In this document: positions 1-12,232 of the stretch, piece by piece
Layout of the letters: every line of letters starts with the position of its first letter
Position numbering within the stretch: the first letter of the stretch is position 1
Assembly: GCF_032854445.1 (NCBI RefSeq)
Contig: NC_088302.1
Coordinates: 33,695,979-33,759,978 of the forward strand
Direction: 5' to 3'
Length of the DNA stretch: 64,000 nt
DNA from: Liolophura sinensis
Taxonomy: Eukaryota > Mollusca > Polyplacophora > Chitonida > Chitonidae
Translations under genes and position numbers: made by a program
Notes under the pieces: generated by a model
What the model was told of the DNA's origin: nothing
What the model saw: the letters and a program-made list of their open reading frames with translations, nothing else
Database searches by the model: none

Positions 1-607
1 AGTCTTAATTGTATGACGCGTGGAGAACGCTATTCGTGCGCGTTACTTAGGCCTATGTTGACATATGTAGTAAATGTGAATACGCGACGTCTTGCGGACA
101 TAAAGTGTTACTGGCACATATGACATATAAGATATTTTCCTTGATATTATCAACTATAGGAAACTTTCCAATGCGACCTATAAACATGACATGTGATTAA
201 CAGGTCTCTTCTTCCTTTGTATGTCCAACCTAACTATCAAACTTAAGCACACAGGTAAGAGTACGTAATATATGCCTATATGTATGCACATCTGCGGTTG
301 TAAGGAAAACAATAGGCTCGTAGTGCCTTTACGTAGACTTATACCCGTAAATATGTATGCCTTCCTGTCGAAGGTTACTAACCAGATTGCCCTGCGATGA
401 GCTAGATTGGCCAGATTCAGGAGATCGAGGACGTTGATTATAAAATCAGGACAGACATGATGATATGATTGATTTGATTGATGGTTCTTACCTTTGGCAA
501 GTCACTGAAGCACTTTCCCACTTGTGACGGACATGCGCACATTAGTGGTGAATGGGAAGAGGTTTTCAACAAACTAGTGTGCAAATCGACCACCAACACA
601 GAAATCA
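1..607. other. no gene recognised
   Basis: AT-rich unique-looking sequence. No long frame, repeat or splice-bounded coding segment was seen. Confidence 0.5.
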
Positions 608-805
608 GGGCCCGGTTTCACGAAACTTCTTAAGTCCAGTAAACTGCTTAAGTGGGACTTTTTTGGTTTTTTTTGCCAAAGTTCAGGATGGAGTGTTTCT
701 CGACAAAACTTAAGTCAAACGTTCCATAAGTATAGTATTATGTTACTTTAGCAACACACTTTTGCTGAAGCAGGATGACTTAAGAAGTTTCGTGAAACCG
801 GGCCC
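608..805. mobile_element. inverted-repeat element (MITE-like), 198 bp, perfect 29-bp termini
   Basis: The left end 608-636 starts GGGCCCGGTTTCACGAAACT, and the right end 777-805 is its exact reverse complement over 29 bases. The interior is AT-rich with further AACTTAAGTC-type motifs. There is no coding capacity. I see no clear target-site duplication at the ends. Confidence 0.85.
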
Positions 806-1219
806 AGTTTGTTAATTTTAACAGAAAATGTGTTGATGCTAGAATGTATTGTTTTTGTATCATAATACTGTCATATTCAACACAATATTGTATTAGTCTG
901 TTACAATATATCTGTTGAATTAATAGAATCTGTCCTCGCTTAAACATCAGACTCACTACTAAATTTGACAGATAATTTGTTTGATAGTACCACGAACTGT
1001 AAGAGTGGGAAGCGACAAATTCCCGCGGCAGGGATGATCAGACTGTGGCAAGTAAGTGCAAGCTCCATGATGACAAGTGGTGGGCGATGAAGACGCACAG
1101 GGGGCAAGTGTGACTGACAGGACGGGTGAAAACGCTGACTGATTATATGTCTGTTTATCTAAAGGCCAGTTTGACAGATGAGGTGATTAACATAATCTAG
1201 GCAAGAAATAAATCACCAT
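806..1219. other. no gene recognised
   Basis: Sequence between the inverted-repeat element and duplicated copy A. Nothing supported. Confidence 0.5.
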
Positions 1220-4200
1220 CAAAATACATCTTTAATTAAAAAATCCCAAGAAAAATACTTTTGCTGAAATGTTACCTCAAAGAGTTATTCTAACATATAT
1301 CATTTGTAGAATAGGAAATCAGAGTAAATTCAGTAAGACATTTTTTGACAATCCATCAAGGGCTGCTACAGGAGGGTTCAATTACTTTGCTGGTGGGGAA
1401 ATAACGTCTTGAAAATTCAGTCATAATGGTGGGAAATTTCTGTGGAATTTGGTTGATTGATTGAAGACAGCTATTGAAACAAGAAATGGTTTCATCAGCC
1501 ACATCCGCGTACAAATCAGGAGAACGGGATGGTTTCCAGACAATTCCTGGTAAGAAGTGAATGATGTTGTGTTTCTTTAAATACCACCAAGTCTACAACC
1601 ATGTCTATAGTTAGTGTGAAAATCACTATCGACAGTAAATCGAGGTTGAATATGAATCTATACATTATAAAAGGCTACAGTACAGATAGTGAGACCGGAG
1701 CAGCATCGACGGAGTGATAAAATGTCACACGTATATAGCTCTCGAGGACACACATTTTATAGGAATTTAATATTTACCATTTCTTAAAAGTCCCTAAGTA
1801 GGCTCTCGTGTTTGTCAATACGTCAAAGAATGACGTTTTGCCTCATTTATAGTATCATTCACAAGTTCTTCAAAATTTTATTGTCTAGAAACCACTTGTT
1901 CCAGTAAAAGCTGTTCGTTAAAATCAAATAAATAGGTACTCATTGCAACCTTAATATATTACAGAACCAATGAATTCAGAAAAGTGCCTCCTCTTACTTG
2001 AAGGTATAAATTTGGAGCATAGCTCATGAATTACAAACCCATGTAACGGTGAAATCTGAAGTATCATTTACAAAGCCCGTGGAAACTGTCACTATTAATT
2101 TTGGAAACCTTCGGTTATAACCTCGCACGAATTCTCTGCGCACTGACAATGTACAGACATTTATTTGATGGTTGGCCAATGGCGCCGGCTGGGGGTCGGA
2201 TCGGGGTCAGGCCTTGGAGAGTAGAGTGACAAGCGAAAACATGGCCCTGACTGGATGAACAGACACGTCACATTAGCTACAGCCCTAATATACCACAGGT
2301 ATAAGTGATGCCTTGAGACATCCGTCCTAGAGGTTTGTCACAGGGGCATATTGTTATTAGAACTTCCTTAAGATGTTTACCAGAACCCAGCTGCCATATT
2401 AACACCAAAGTCACGAGTCACACGGATCAGCACTGAGCAGAATGTTTTCTTTTTACTTTTTTTATTTCACCATGTAACAAAAGTTTACAAATTCGATTTG
2501 AATCTGTGATATATGAAGAATTTTAATAGCCAGCAGGCGTCAAACAGCTCTAGAGGGGCTGTTGACTTTTCCATAGGGGCAAACATTCACCGAGGGCAAC
2601 CAGGGTCCTCTTTAGCTCGCCGTTATTAAGACGAGGGATTGTGAGATAGACTGGGTATATCGCGTGATGAAACTTTTGCTGTGCGGTTAAGTTTTGGATT
2701 CTGAAAAATGCACATTTTTCAAGCATGCGGTCAATTACATTCAATTAAAATTGTTCAGATGTTTGGATTTCCATAATTCTATATTTTCCTAACCTCTGAC
2801 CGTAAGGACTAACGAAAACAAACGTAAATTGGTTAGGTGTTAGGTTCACGTGGCTGCTAATGAAGCTGTCATTCTGTGGTGCCAAACGATCCTACTTCAA
2901 AACAATATATAGCTGTCTGCTTAATCAGGTCAGCCAGGGCATTCAAACAACACCAACCGTCTGTTGCATTTCACTGAATTCTAAGAATGCGGCCAAAGGC
3001 AGATATCCTGAGATATCCGAGATGACCATGGAAACAGTTGAGCGCAAAACTACACACGGCCAAAGAGCTAACGTATAGAAATGAAATGCCGAATAGGTAT
3101 AACCGATGGACTTAATCTTATAAGTCAGTTTCTCTCAGAATTATATTAAGGGGCTGTGCATTTAATCCCCGCATCGCTGACGATATTGTTTGCGGCTGGA
3201 ATACACATTTCATGTACGTGGAAAAGTGTGCCAGCATGCGGAGGACCTGCAATGTGATGAACTAACCTCCTCCTCATCCTATAAGCGATCAATTCCAGCT
3301 AAAGCACAAATACACCCACTGATAAGAGAGAGCCTTATTGGAAAAACCAATGTGATTCTGCGTCTGTGGACTAGATGTGTGTGGGCAGGGCATTGAGTGT
3401 TCGTGGTTGCAATCACTCTGAACTCCTCACTCGCATGGGTTCTGGAGTTTACAACCACTTCTGGTCAGGACAACAAGTTTTCATTGCTGGGAATAAACAG
3501 ACGAAGCATAATACAGCAGAGTTATACTGTGTTGCTCAAATGCTTGATCAAATCAGTTTTACTTGACAATACCTGATGGGAATATAAAATTACCTTTTCT
3601 AAGTATTAAAATTGCTCATGCGTCATGTTGTATGTGGTATTCTGTGGATTATTGTTTTATGAAGTATGCATAGTTTTATCTACTAAATCTATCATCGAGC
3701 TCAAGAAAAGCACAATGTTACCGGGAGGTACGTAAACGATTTGAATACTCATTTCGCTCACTAGCCTAGAACATCCTTTCCATCTTTCCAAAATCATTTA
3801 AAAATGTTCTCTGCTTCTTTGTGCATGATTCCGTCACACTTTCGTACTTTATATACTTTCTCAGTTCTTTGTGAGTTTATGTTAAACGTTATTTTGGGAA
3901 ATGGCCTTGCGATTATTAAACTTGAACGTCCATTTTGGTTTGCTGGTATGCGTTTCGACGCATAGAATCGAATCTTTTGACAGCAAATCCGTATTCAACA
4001 AAGTCGATTCTGTGTGTTCTTCGTCACCGTGTTTTTTCCAGCCTTCTCAGATAATTTGAAAACCTGAGTCATGTCATATTAGCCTAGCTATGGGGCTTTG
4101 GGACAGGCTTGTGTATCCACGTTGCTCAAAGATATGTCACCTCTATGAAGGGTAATACAAATGTCGCATTTGTAGTAATACCCATGTTTTTCTTTCTGAC

Positions 4201-4860
4201 CAAAATGCCCAAAGCCATATATTTTACCCTTTATTAAAAAATGGGGAAGTTTTGAAATCAAGTTGCTATTTTCGGTGCAAACTTCAGAAACTTCGTGCCC
4301 TACAGGGATTTGAGGAATTCGTCTCCATGTCACGTTGTCGTGCCAATAACATGATGTGAATTAGACATCAGGCTTTGAGGCCAATGGTCTACTTTTTTCC
4401 ATTCGTGTCTTATAACGCCCCAGCCAAATTCCCACTGATGGTAACCCGAGGCGGAGCCCTGATCCTAACACGATACACCTTCAAAAGGAGAGATAAGATT
4501 AGATTACGTAGAGTAAGTATGGAGAACCTTTACTGGGTACTGTTGCATGGGAACATCTCTTTAAATTATAGTAGCTAGCAGACACTGTCTTACAAATAGC
4601 TTTAGACTGACGATACGAAATGTGTAAACCGGTGGATAATCTGGAAAATATTAATAAGAACAATCTGCAGGATTCCATGTACTTTTCAGCAGAAACCGGG
4701 GTTCAAACCCTCGACGTGTCATATGTCTTAGCTTGATGTTTATGGATAAGGCACCTAGCAGTCAGCGTTGTAGTATACTGTGATTGGCAGGGGCTTTATA
4801 ATACTGGCCTATAATCTGCAAGTACAGTTTTCAATTTACAGTAAAATTAGAAAAAAAAAC
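1220..4860. repeat. duplicated block, copy A (about 3.6 kb)
   Basis: Matches 6940-10840 in the same order and orientation. Anchors include 1330-1400 with 7040-7120, 2157-2230 (GGCGCCGGCTGGGG) with 7664-7740, 2520-2870 with 8040-8460, 3150-3200 with 8755-8810, 4020-4570 with 9720-10320, and 4690-4860 with 10675-10840. Divergence is substantial, with many indels. No coding frame is shared by both copies, so this is either an old tandem duplication or two copies of one non-autonomous element. Confidence 0.85.
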
Positions 4861-6939
4861 CCTGCAGACTTTATTCCTTGCCTTGCTAAACAGAAACTGT
4901 AGCCTTCGCCATTGTACGTGAACATTCATTTTACAGGAAAGGGGACTTCACTTGGCGAATACTTTCGTCAGTGCAAACTATGACTTGAAAAGAAATACGA
5001 AACGTGTGTAACAATGAAAAATATAAAGCACCGTTCCGGTTTATCCATTGCATTATTCATATCTCTTGGCACCTGGAAAGAATAGGTGTCTGTTTTATAT
5101 TTTATATTTAAAGAATAGAGAGGATATGAAAAACAGAAAAGCGCACATGACCGTGGCATCATGATCGTGGAAGCACTTTTGCCGTGTCGTTTTTACAGTA
5201 ACGTCGTAAATGGTTTATAAACCTGTGAAATACAACCAAAGGAGCACGCCACCATTGCCAGAGAACATGAGAAGAGTAAAATGGACACAGACCCCCATTA
5301 CAACTTCCGTTTTTCGGTAGGGTTGTAGTTCTGTGTATTTTTAGGGTATAAAGTCTTTTTTTGCTCCCAGGCGGCCATGTTTGGTGTACAGGTGCATGCT
5401 TGGTATTAAAATGCTGGAAACTGTCTAAACTTTGAGGAGGTATGAGCTTTACTGATGAAAGTTTGAAATCCTGGGTGAGAGAACACAAGGTGTGAGGTAG
5501 TGATGAGGCTGCGAGTGACGTTCCCCTGGCGTTGCTAGGCACGCCTCCCAGCTGCCGGCATGGAAAGGTCCAGATTTTGACTGTCAACCTATGTCAAGAT
5601 TTTTATGGCTTGTTTCTCACAGGCTTATTGGCCATGGAATGTTTGGGACTGAGCTACAGCGCTAGACGTTAACATTGTCGCTTATGGAAAATTAATGGGG
5701 GTCGGAGGTCAATTGCATGTGGTTTCCGTAGTCATTAACCTCTTTTCCCGAGTGAGTCACCATCTATGGGTATAGATGTCATCTATTGAATCCTCATTGG
5801 AAAAATATATACAGTGATTGATGGATTTGTGTGACGATGAAGTCTATATTACACTTAACTTCCTGATGCAAGACAGCATTTAACACTGACGTCATCCAGA
5901 GCTGATACAGGACTGATTAGTTAGTCGAGGGTAGACAAGGTGCGTAAGGTTAGTTTTAGTGCAAGGACAAAGGTTTAATATCCATGCGATGATACTCAGA
6001 GAGTATGGCCGCACATGGAATTTATACAACTGACGATATCTAGCTGCAATACACATGTGGAACATAATTCGTACCTGGGGCATAGTCATAGTAAACGTGA
6101 AGATGTAGTAAACGTGAAGTTGTGTGATATTTCCCCTTTTGGTGCTACCATGACATTTCCAATGGCTCCTTGAAACAGGACAGATGATTATTGGGTCTCT
6201 TCTTCGTGTGGCACGTGTAATGGACAGGCGGGGTGATGTCATATCGATTACAACTCATCGCTACGATGACCGTAGGGTAGGATTTAGCCGGGCGGCCCAT
6301 GTCCACCTCAGGCGGTAAGCATTAGTCGTCTGGGGAAAATCGATGTCCTCCAGACGGATTACAATGGGTATATTAGGAAACAGAGAGAAACTCCAGGCAC
6401 CTAAATCTCAGTCTTGTATCTATACTATTGGTCACACTCTGAATCAGGTTTGGCTCATCTAAAAAGAGCCTAGCTCTGACTAGGCCGCCGTTAGCACACA
6501 TGCATGATTGACTGAAATTTGTCTGGATGATTTCATTCTAATGAAAAGACTGCGCTGTATAAAACATCGAGTGGCTTACTGTATGTCAGCTTGTATGGAG
6601 TCAAAAAGGTCGAAATGAATTGTGCGGTTATGTGATAATTTACAATGACTAATGTGGCGCCACGTGACGTTCCGATTCCATTCTAACAAAAAACTACAAA
6701 ATTCCCACTTATCCTTCAGCTGTGATGTGAGGTGCCGACATTTAAGATATAGATATGTGATGACTAAGTTCATTACATAGTTCGCACAAGTTCTTTTTCT
6801 CCTACAGGTCATATGCATCAGCTTAATTTGAGCAAGACAAGTAAATTTCCACTCACAAAGTTTTCATGAATACTTACACTGCCAACGACTCATTGTCGGC
6901 TATGTCGCGATATCTTACTTCGGTATATCAGCATCAACA
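4861..6939. other. spacer between the two duplicated blocks
   Basis: Two minus-strand open frames (5159-5587 and 5892-6242) show no domain, codon pattern or exon signals. I treat them as chance frames. Confidence 0.5.
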
Positions 6940-9900
6940 TACATCTAGAATCAGGAAAATCAGAAAAATTGCTTTTGCTTAAATGTCACCTCCACATGTT
7001 ATTCGAACATACATCATTTGTAGAAGAACAAGAAATCAGAGTAAATTCACTAAGGCACTAGTTATTTTTTGCAAATCCATCAAAGGCTATGACAGGAGTG
7101 TTCAATTACTTTGCCGCAAACGCTATGATGAGAAAAGAACGTCTGGAAGATTCTGTTTTTTAGGATGAATAAATTTCTCTAGAATTTCGTTGACAGGTTG
7201 AAAACATTTTCTTCAGCCCCATTCTTGAGCATCCGCGTGCAAGGCTGGCAAATAAAAAAAGCAAAGAAGACTGATATTGTGATTCTTTGTAACGAGCACC
7301 ATGCCTGTCACGCCGTAACTGGGGGTGGGATATGGATCTACATAGAGCAAAACCACAGCAGCAAAGGCAGTGTGGTGATTGGCCACACATATATACCCCT
7401 CGATTACATTCATTTCGTAGGAAATTAATATTTACCATGTCTTTCAGAAAACTCTAACGTTTCTTCAATACGCAAAAAAAATACCCTTATTATTTTTATT
7501 GAATAACACAAAGTTATTAAACAAACTTAATAATTGCCGGAAAAGTGCCTCCGCCTACTAGAAGCCATGGCAAAATGTCACTCTGTTAAATTTGGAAAGC
7601 TTTGGTTATAACCTCTGACTATTTTTTTTTGGCGCACTCAATCTTTCAGGCTGACAATTTATAGACATTTATTTAATGGTTGGCTAATGGCGCCGGCTGG
7701 GGTTGGATCGGGGTCAGGCTCTGGCGAGTAGACTGACAAGCGACGTGGTCCTGACTGGAGGAACAGACATGTCACATTAGCTACAGCCTTAATACACCAC
7801 AGACAAAAGATGCCCTGAGACATCAATCCAAAAGGTTTGTCACAGAGGGAGATTATTAGAAAAGCTTTCTTCATAAATTCAGGAAGATGTTTACCAGAAA
7901 ACAGCTGCTAAATCAATAGCAAAGCCACGTGACGACGGGATCAACACCGAGCAACATGTTTCGTAATTGATCAAAAACATTGTTTTTTCATTTCGCCATG
8001 AAACGAAAGTTTCCACAGATTCGATTTCAATCTTGGAAATTTGAAGAATTCATACATTCAACGATTGCCAAACAGTTCTAGAGGGGTTGCTATTTTTTCC
8101 ATAGGGACAAACCTTCAGCGAGAGATAATCAGGGTCCTGTTTAGCTCCCCGCCATGAAGACGAGGGATTGTAAGAGAGACAGAGGTAGTAAATGAATAAT
8201 TATAACTTAACGCCACATCGGCAATATTTCGGTTATATCGTGGCGAGAGACTGGTAGTATTGGTTGATAAAAGCTTTGGATACTGAAAGATGCATACTTT
8301 CCAAGCATGCGGCCAATTACATTCACTTTAAAATGTTCAGATGCTTGGATTTCCATAGTTCTATATCTTCCTAACTTCTGACCATAAGGACTAACGAAGA
8401 CATATGTAAATTGGTTAGGTGTTAGGTTCACGTGGCTGCTAATGAAGCTGTCATTCTGTGGTGTGCAAAACCACAGAATGATCCTACTTCAAAAACGGTA
8501 TACTAAATCAGATAATCTAGTATGCTCAAGCAATAACCACCCGCCTGTTGCATACACTGAATTCTCAGAATACCTGATTAGCTGTCAGAGCCAGATATCT
8601 TGAGATATCTCAGATGACCATGGAAACTGTATTGCAAGCTGAGCGCAAAACTACACAGGGCCTCAGAGCTATAACGTATACAAATGAAACCCCAAATAAG
8701 TATAACCCATGGCCTTAATCTTATAAGTATAATCTTATCTGTCCGAATCATATTAAGGGACTGTGCAATTAATCCCCACATCGCTGACGACATTGTTTGC
8801 GGCTGGAATATCCACTCGATATACATCGACGTGCTATAACATGCGGGGAACTACTTCCACGCTTGGCCAATATGATGAGCTACCTACCTCCGTCACTACA
8901 AGCGATAAAATCCAGTTAAAGCACAACTGCAACCGCTGATATGAGAAAATCTTTTTGGAAAAGCCAATGTCATCCTATGATCGTAGGCTAGACCTGTTAG
9001 GGCAGGGAACTGTTAGCTCAGTGGTATCCAGAGCTCGATTAGCACATGTAAAGGCCTGAGTACCTTGCTATCTGTCCTACGAGGAAATTTTCACCGACCT
9101 TTACAACGGGAACGTGTTCTTATATTTGGTATACTCGGATTCCCTCAGTCATCCAAGTGTACGTAGGTCAAAGCCATCATTACTAGACTGTAATGCAGCC
9201 GCCTAAACTATTGAATCGAACAAGTCGAACCAATGTCCTCCATGTTTTGAGTTTGAACTTCCGGCAAGTTCAGGTGAGGTAGGCCTACGTGCTGGTTGTT
9301 TGAAAATTTCTTCCTTGACCAAATCAGTTTTACTTGACCATTGCCTGACGAGATTGTAACATTACCGGCTCGAAACGTCAAAGCTGGACGTGCGCCGTTT
9401 TGCATTTTGAACATTTTGAACATTTTGTGGTTCATTGAATTTTAAAGCACGCTGAGTATGTATCTACCAAATCTGCTAGCGAGCTCAAGTAAAGCACAGT
9501 GACACCGGGAAGTCTGTAAACTATTTAATGTGTTCATAAATCAGCTCTATATTTTAATTAAACCGTTTTGTATATAGTAACATAGATGTGTTGCCCTATC
9601 ATAGATCGAGATTACATATTAGCAAACACACGCGTAAGGCGACACAATAACTCCACGAAAAATCTCTTTTTTAAAATCAAATCGGTAATCAAGCAAATCG
9701 ATCTTATGTCTCCTTTGTCACCACATTTTTTCCCTGCCTTCTCAGATAATTTGAAAGCGTCAGCCATGTCATATAAACCTAGCCACGAGGCTTTGGGACA
9801 AACTCAAGTTGTGTAAACACAGCCCTCAAGGGGATATCAGTTCTGTGAAGCGTAAAAAATATCGCATTTGTTGTAATACCCGTGTCTTCTTCTTTCTGAT

Positions 9901-10128
9901 CCAGTGCCCAAAGCCACATATTTTACAGCTTCCTATAAACAAGAAATTTTCTCTGAGAGACTTTGAAATCCAGATACCATTTTAGGTACTGAACTTAGAA
10001 ACTACGTAGCCTACAGGGATTCATGGACTTTCTGTCCACGTCACTGTGCCAATAACACATGATGTGAATTAGATAACAGGCTGTGAGTCTAGTTGTCCAC
10101 GTGTTCATTCGAGCCTTATGACGTCGCC

Positions 10129-10151
10129 CCCCCCCCCCCCCCCCCCCCCCG
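10129..10151. repeat. poly-C tract
   Basis: About 22 consecutive C with a G-containing end, in the right-hand copy of the large duplication. The left copy lacks it, so it arose after duplication. Confidence 0.95.
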
Positions 10152-10424
10152 CCCATCCCTCCCCTCAGGCGATGTTCACACTAATGGTAACCCGAGGATC
10201 AGTGCCAGCAGTAACAGGGTAAAGATTTAACAGGGCAGAGACGATTAGATTACGTAAAGTAAACATGGAGAGTCCTAACAAGATAAAGACTGCTTCGGAA
10301 CATCTCTTTAAATTATAGTAGCTATAACAGACGACCGTGTAAGTGGGATTAGGCAGACGAGATGAAAACAACAAACTATTGGATAATCTGGGAAACATTA
10401 TCCAGCCTGATAGGTGCAATTCTA

Positions 10425-10680
10425 AGAGTCCGAGGACCAGTTGTTTGAAAGTGTAGTATCTAATACTGGTATTAAGTCATGTTTTATATTTAAATTTTTA
10501 TCCTAACTCAGAAGCCAATGCAGTTCTTCAAGTCGAAGTATAACAACCGCAGTTTTAGTTCATATTCAATATAATGTTACACAGTTTTTGTTTGGCTAAG
10601 TACAAAACTGAACACTTGGCTTAAACTTAAATCTGGTATTAAGTCTTAAACCAGTTTTGAACAACCCGGTCCGGGGTTCT
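10425..10680. mobile_element. imperfect inverted-repeat insertion within duplicated copy B
   Basis: The left CCAGTTGTTTGAAAG and right CAGTTTTGAACAACCCGG ends are imperfect inverted repeats, and both halves contain TGGTATTAAGTC. The element interrupts a stretch that is continuous in the left copy (around 4650-4690), so it inserted after the duplication. It may be distantly related to the 608-805 element through shared AAACTT/AAGTC motifs. Confidence 0.55.
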
Positions 10681-10884
10681 AACCCTAGTATTACCATACA
10701 TCTTCACTCCATGACCCTAAGCCACGTACCAGTGAGACTGGCAGTCTACTGTGACTGGATGGGCCTTCATGGTTGTAGCCCGCTACCTGGAAGGACAGTC
10801 TTCACTTCTCGGAAAAGCTAAAAATAAAATAAGAAGAAAATTTCATTGTGTGATGGTGGGTATTGTTATTTCACATTAAAGGTT

Positions 10885-11220
10885 TGTCTTCCGTACAGAC
10901 CGGTAGATCCAGGATCAATCCTTGATCGAGTCACACCTAAGACTTTAAAAGAGGAAGTTGCAACTTCCTCGCTTGGCGTTCAGCATGAAGGGGATAGTGC
11001 AACGACTACGGTTGACCCGTATCAGTATAATGGCTCGGGCGGGGCGGCTTACTTGCCTTCGGTAAGTCGTCTCAGTGAAGCAGCACTAAATAAAAGAGCG
11101 GTGGAAATCCGTCCTGCAACAAGGAGGCACATTACACGTACATGCACCCTAATGATTCCTTCGTCGTCATATGACTGAAAAATTGTTGAGTACGACGTTA
11201 AACCCCAAGCACTCACTCAC
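10885..11220 (+). mobile_element. SINE family 2 copy
   Basis: The head has a B-box-like GATCCAGGATCAATCC, the body AAAGAGGAAGTTGCAACTTC and CAGTATAATGGCTCGGGC, and the 3' end ATGACTGAAAAATTGTTGAG, then ACGTTAAACCCCAAGCACTC, finishing in CACTCACTC. The 110-residue open frame over it is not a gene. Confidence 0.88.
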
Positions 11221-11514
11221 TCTGTCTTCCGTACATATTTGATATGAATAGTATAATAATTCATTAAGAAGTTGTTCTCTTTTCCAAAGAGCAAAACAAA
11301 ATAAAAAAGACAACCTTAACCAAATTATAATTAAGACAATCCTGAGATAAAAATTTGGGTTGAATCAAATTACCCAGTCTGACAGTTCCAATATAACCTA
11401 TATCATCAACAGCCTGGGATGAGCGTCTACAGGAATTACTACACTGACATGGCTGAGCTGAACTAAGATACGGTTTTTGCGCTCACAATTACAACCCACT
11501 TGTTATTTAAAATA

Positions 11515-11715
11515 TATTTTTTTTGTTTTATTTCATTTGTGTTTTACGAATATATCCCCCATATGATGGCGGCCAGCATTATGACGTGAAGAAACCTGAC
11601 AGAGCCCGGGAGAAACCACGACCATTCTCAGACCCACCCACTTGCGACCGAAGAGAAAGCCAGCATGAGCTGGACTTGAACTAACCATCAGGCGGCGAAG
11701 CCTCACAGCCCCTCC
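11515..11715 (-). mobile_element. SINE family 1, diverged copy
   Basis: Recognisable by GGCGGCCAGCATTATG, CAGAGCCCGGGAGAAACC and CCAGCATGAGCTGGACTTGA in the expected order. Confidence 0.8.
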
Positions 11716-11907
11716 CTAAACAGGCTTTCTTGTTTTTGTTCTACTGTGATAAAAAGTGCTAATGGTATTTCATCTCTTAGTGATAAACAGCTAAAAAATA
11801 ATTCACGACTTATATATAGACACGTATTTTTTAAAAAAATGTGATTAATTTGAGCATTACTCCAGTTGCTTTGCTGACGTTCTAGCCAACAGATGCATCC
11901 TATCGTT

Positions 11908-12232
11908 TGAGTTTGGGGTTTAACGTCGTACTCAACAATTTTTCAGTCATATGACAACGAAGGAATCCTTAAGGTGTATGTAATGTGCCTCCTTGTCGCA
12001 GGACGGATTTCCACCACTCCTTTATCACTGAGACGACTCACCAAAAGTAAGTAAGCCCGAGCCATTATACTGAAACAGGTCAACCAGTCAACCACTATCC
12101 CCTTCATTCTGAACGAAGTTACAACTTCTCTTTTAAAGTCTCAGGTGTGAGTCGACCCAGGATTGATCCTGGATTTACCGCTGCCGAAGCAGACGCTTTA
12201 CCAACCGCGTTATCCGGATCAGTCCTGTAGTT
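11908..12232 (-). mobile_element. SINE family 2 copy
   Basis: Minus-strand orientation with GTTTAACGTCGTACTCAACA, TTTTTCAGTCATATGACAAC, GCAGGACGGATTTCCACC, and a tRNA-like head at 12150-12232 (CCAGGATTGATCCTGG). Confidence 0.9.

Larger units (their letters stand above)
6940..10840. repeat. duplicated block, copy B (about 3.9 kb)
   Basis: The diverged partner of 1220-4860. Compared with copy A it has gained a poly-C tract (10129-10151) and an inverted-repeat insertion (10425-10680). The block end near 10675-10840 carries a B-box-like GGTTCTAACCCT (GGTTCAAACCCT in copy A), a hint of tRNA-derived sequence at that edge. Confidence 0.85.

Noticed and set aside
5159-5587. 142-codon open frame on the minus strand
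   Set aside because: No domain, no splice context, no conserved partner; consistent with a chance frame.
10846-11178. 110-codon open frame on the plus strand
   Set aside because: It lies entirely over a SINE family 2 copy, and the same sequence occurs at 11.9, 35.5 and 49.0 kb without a frame.
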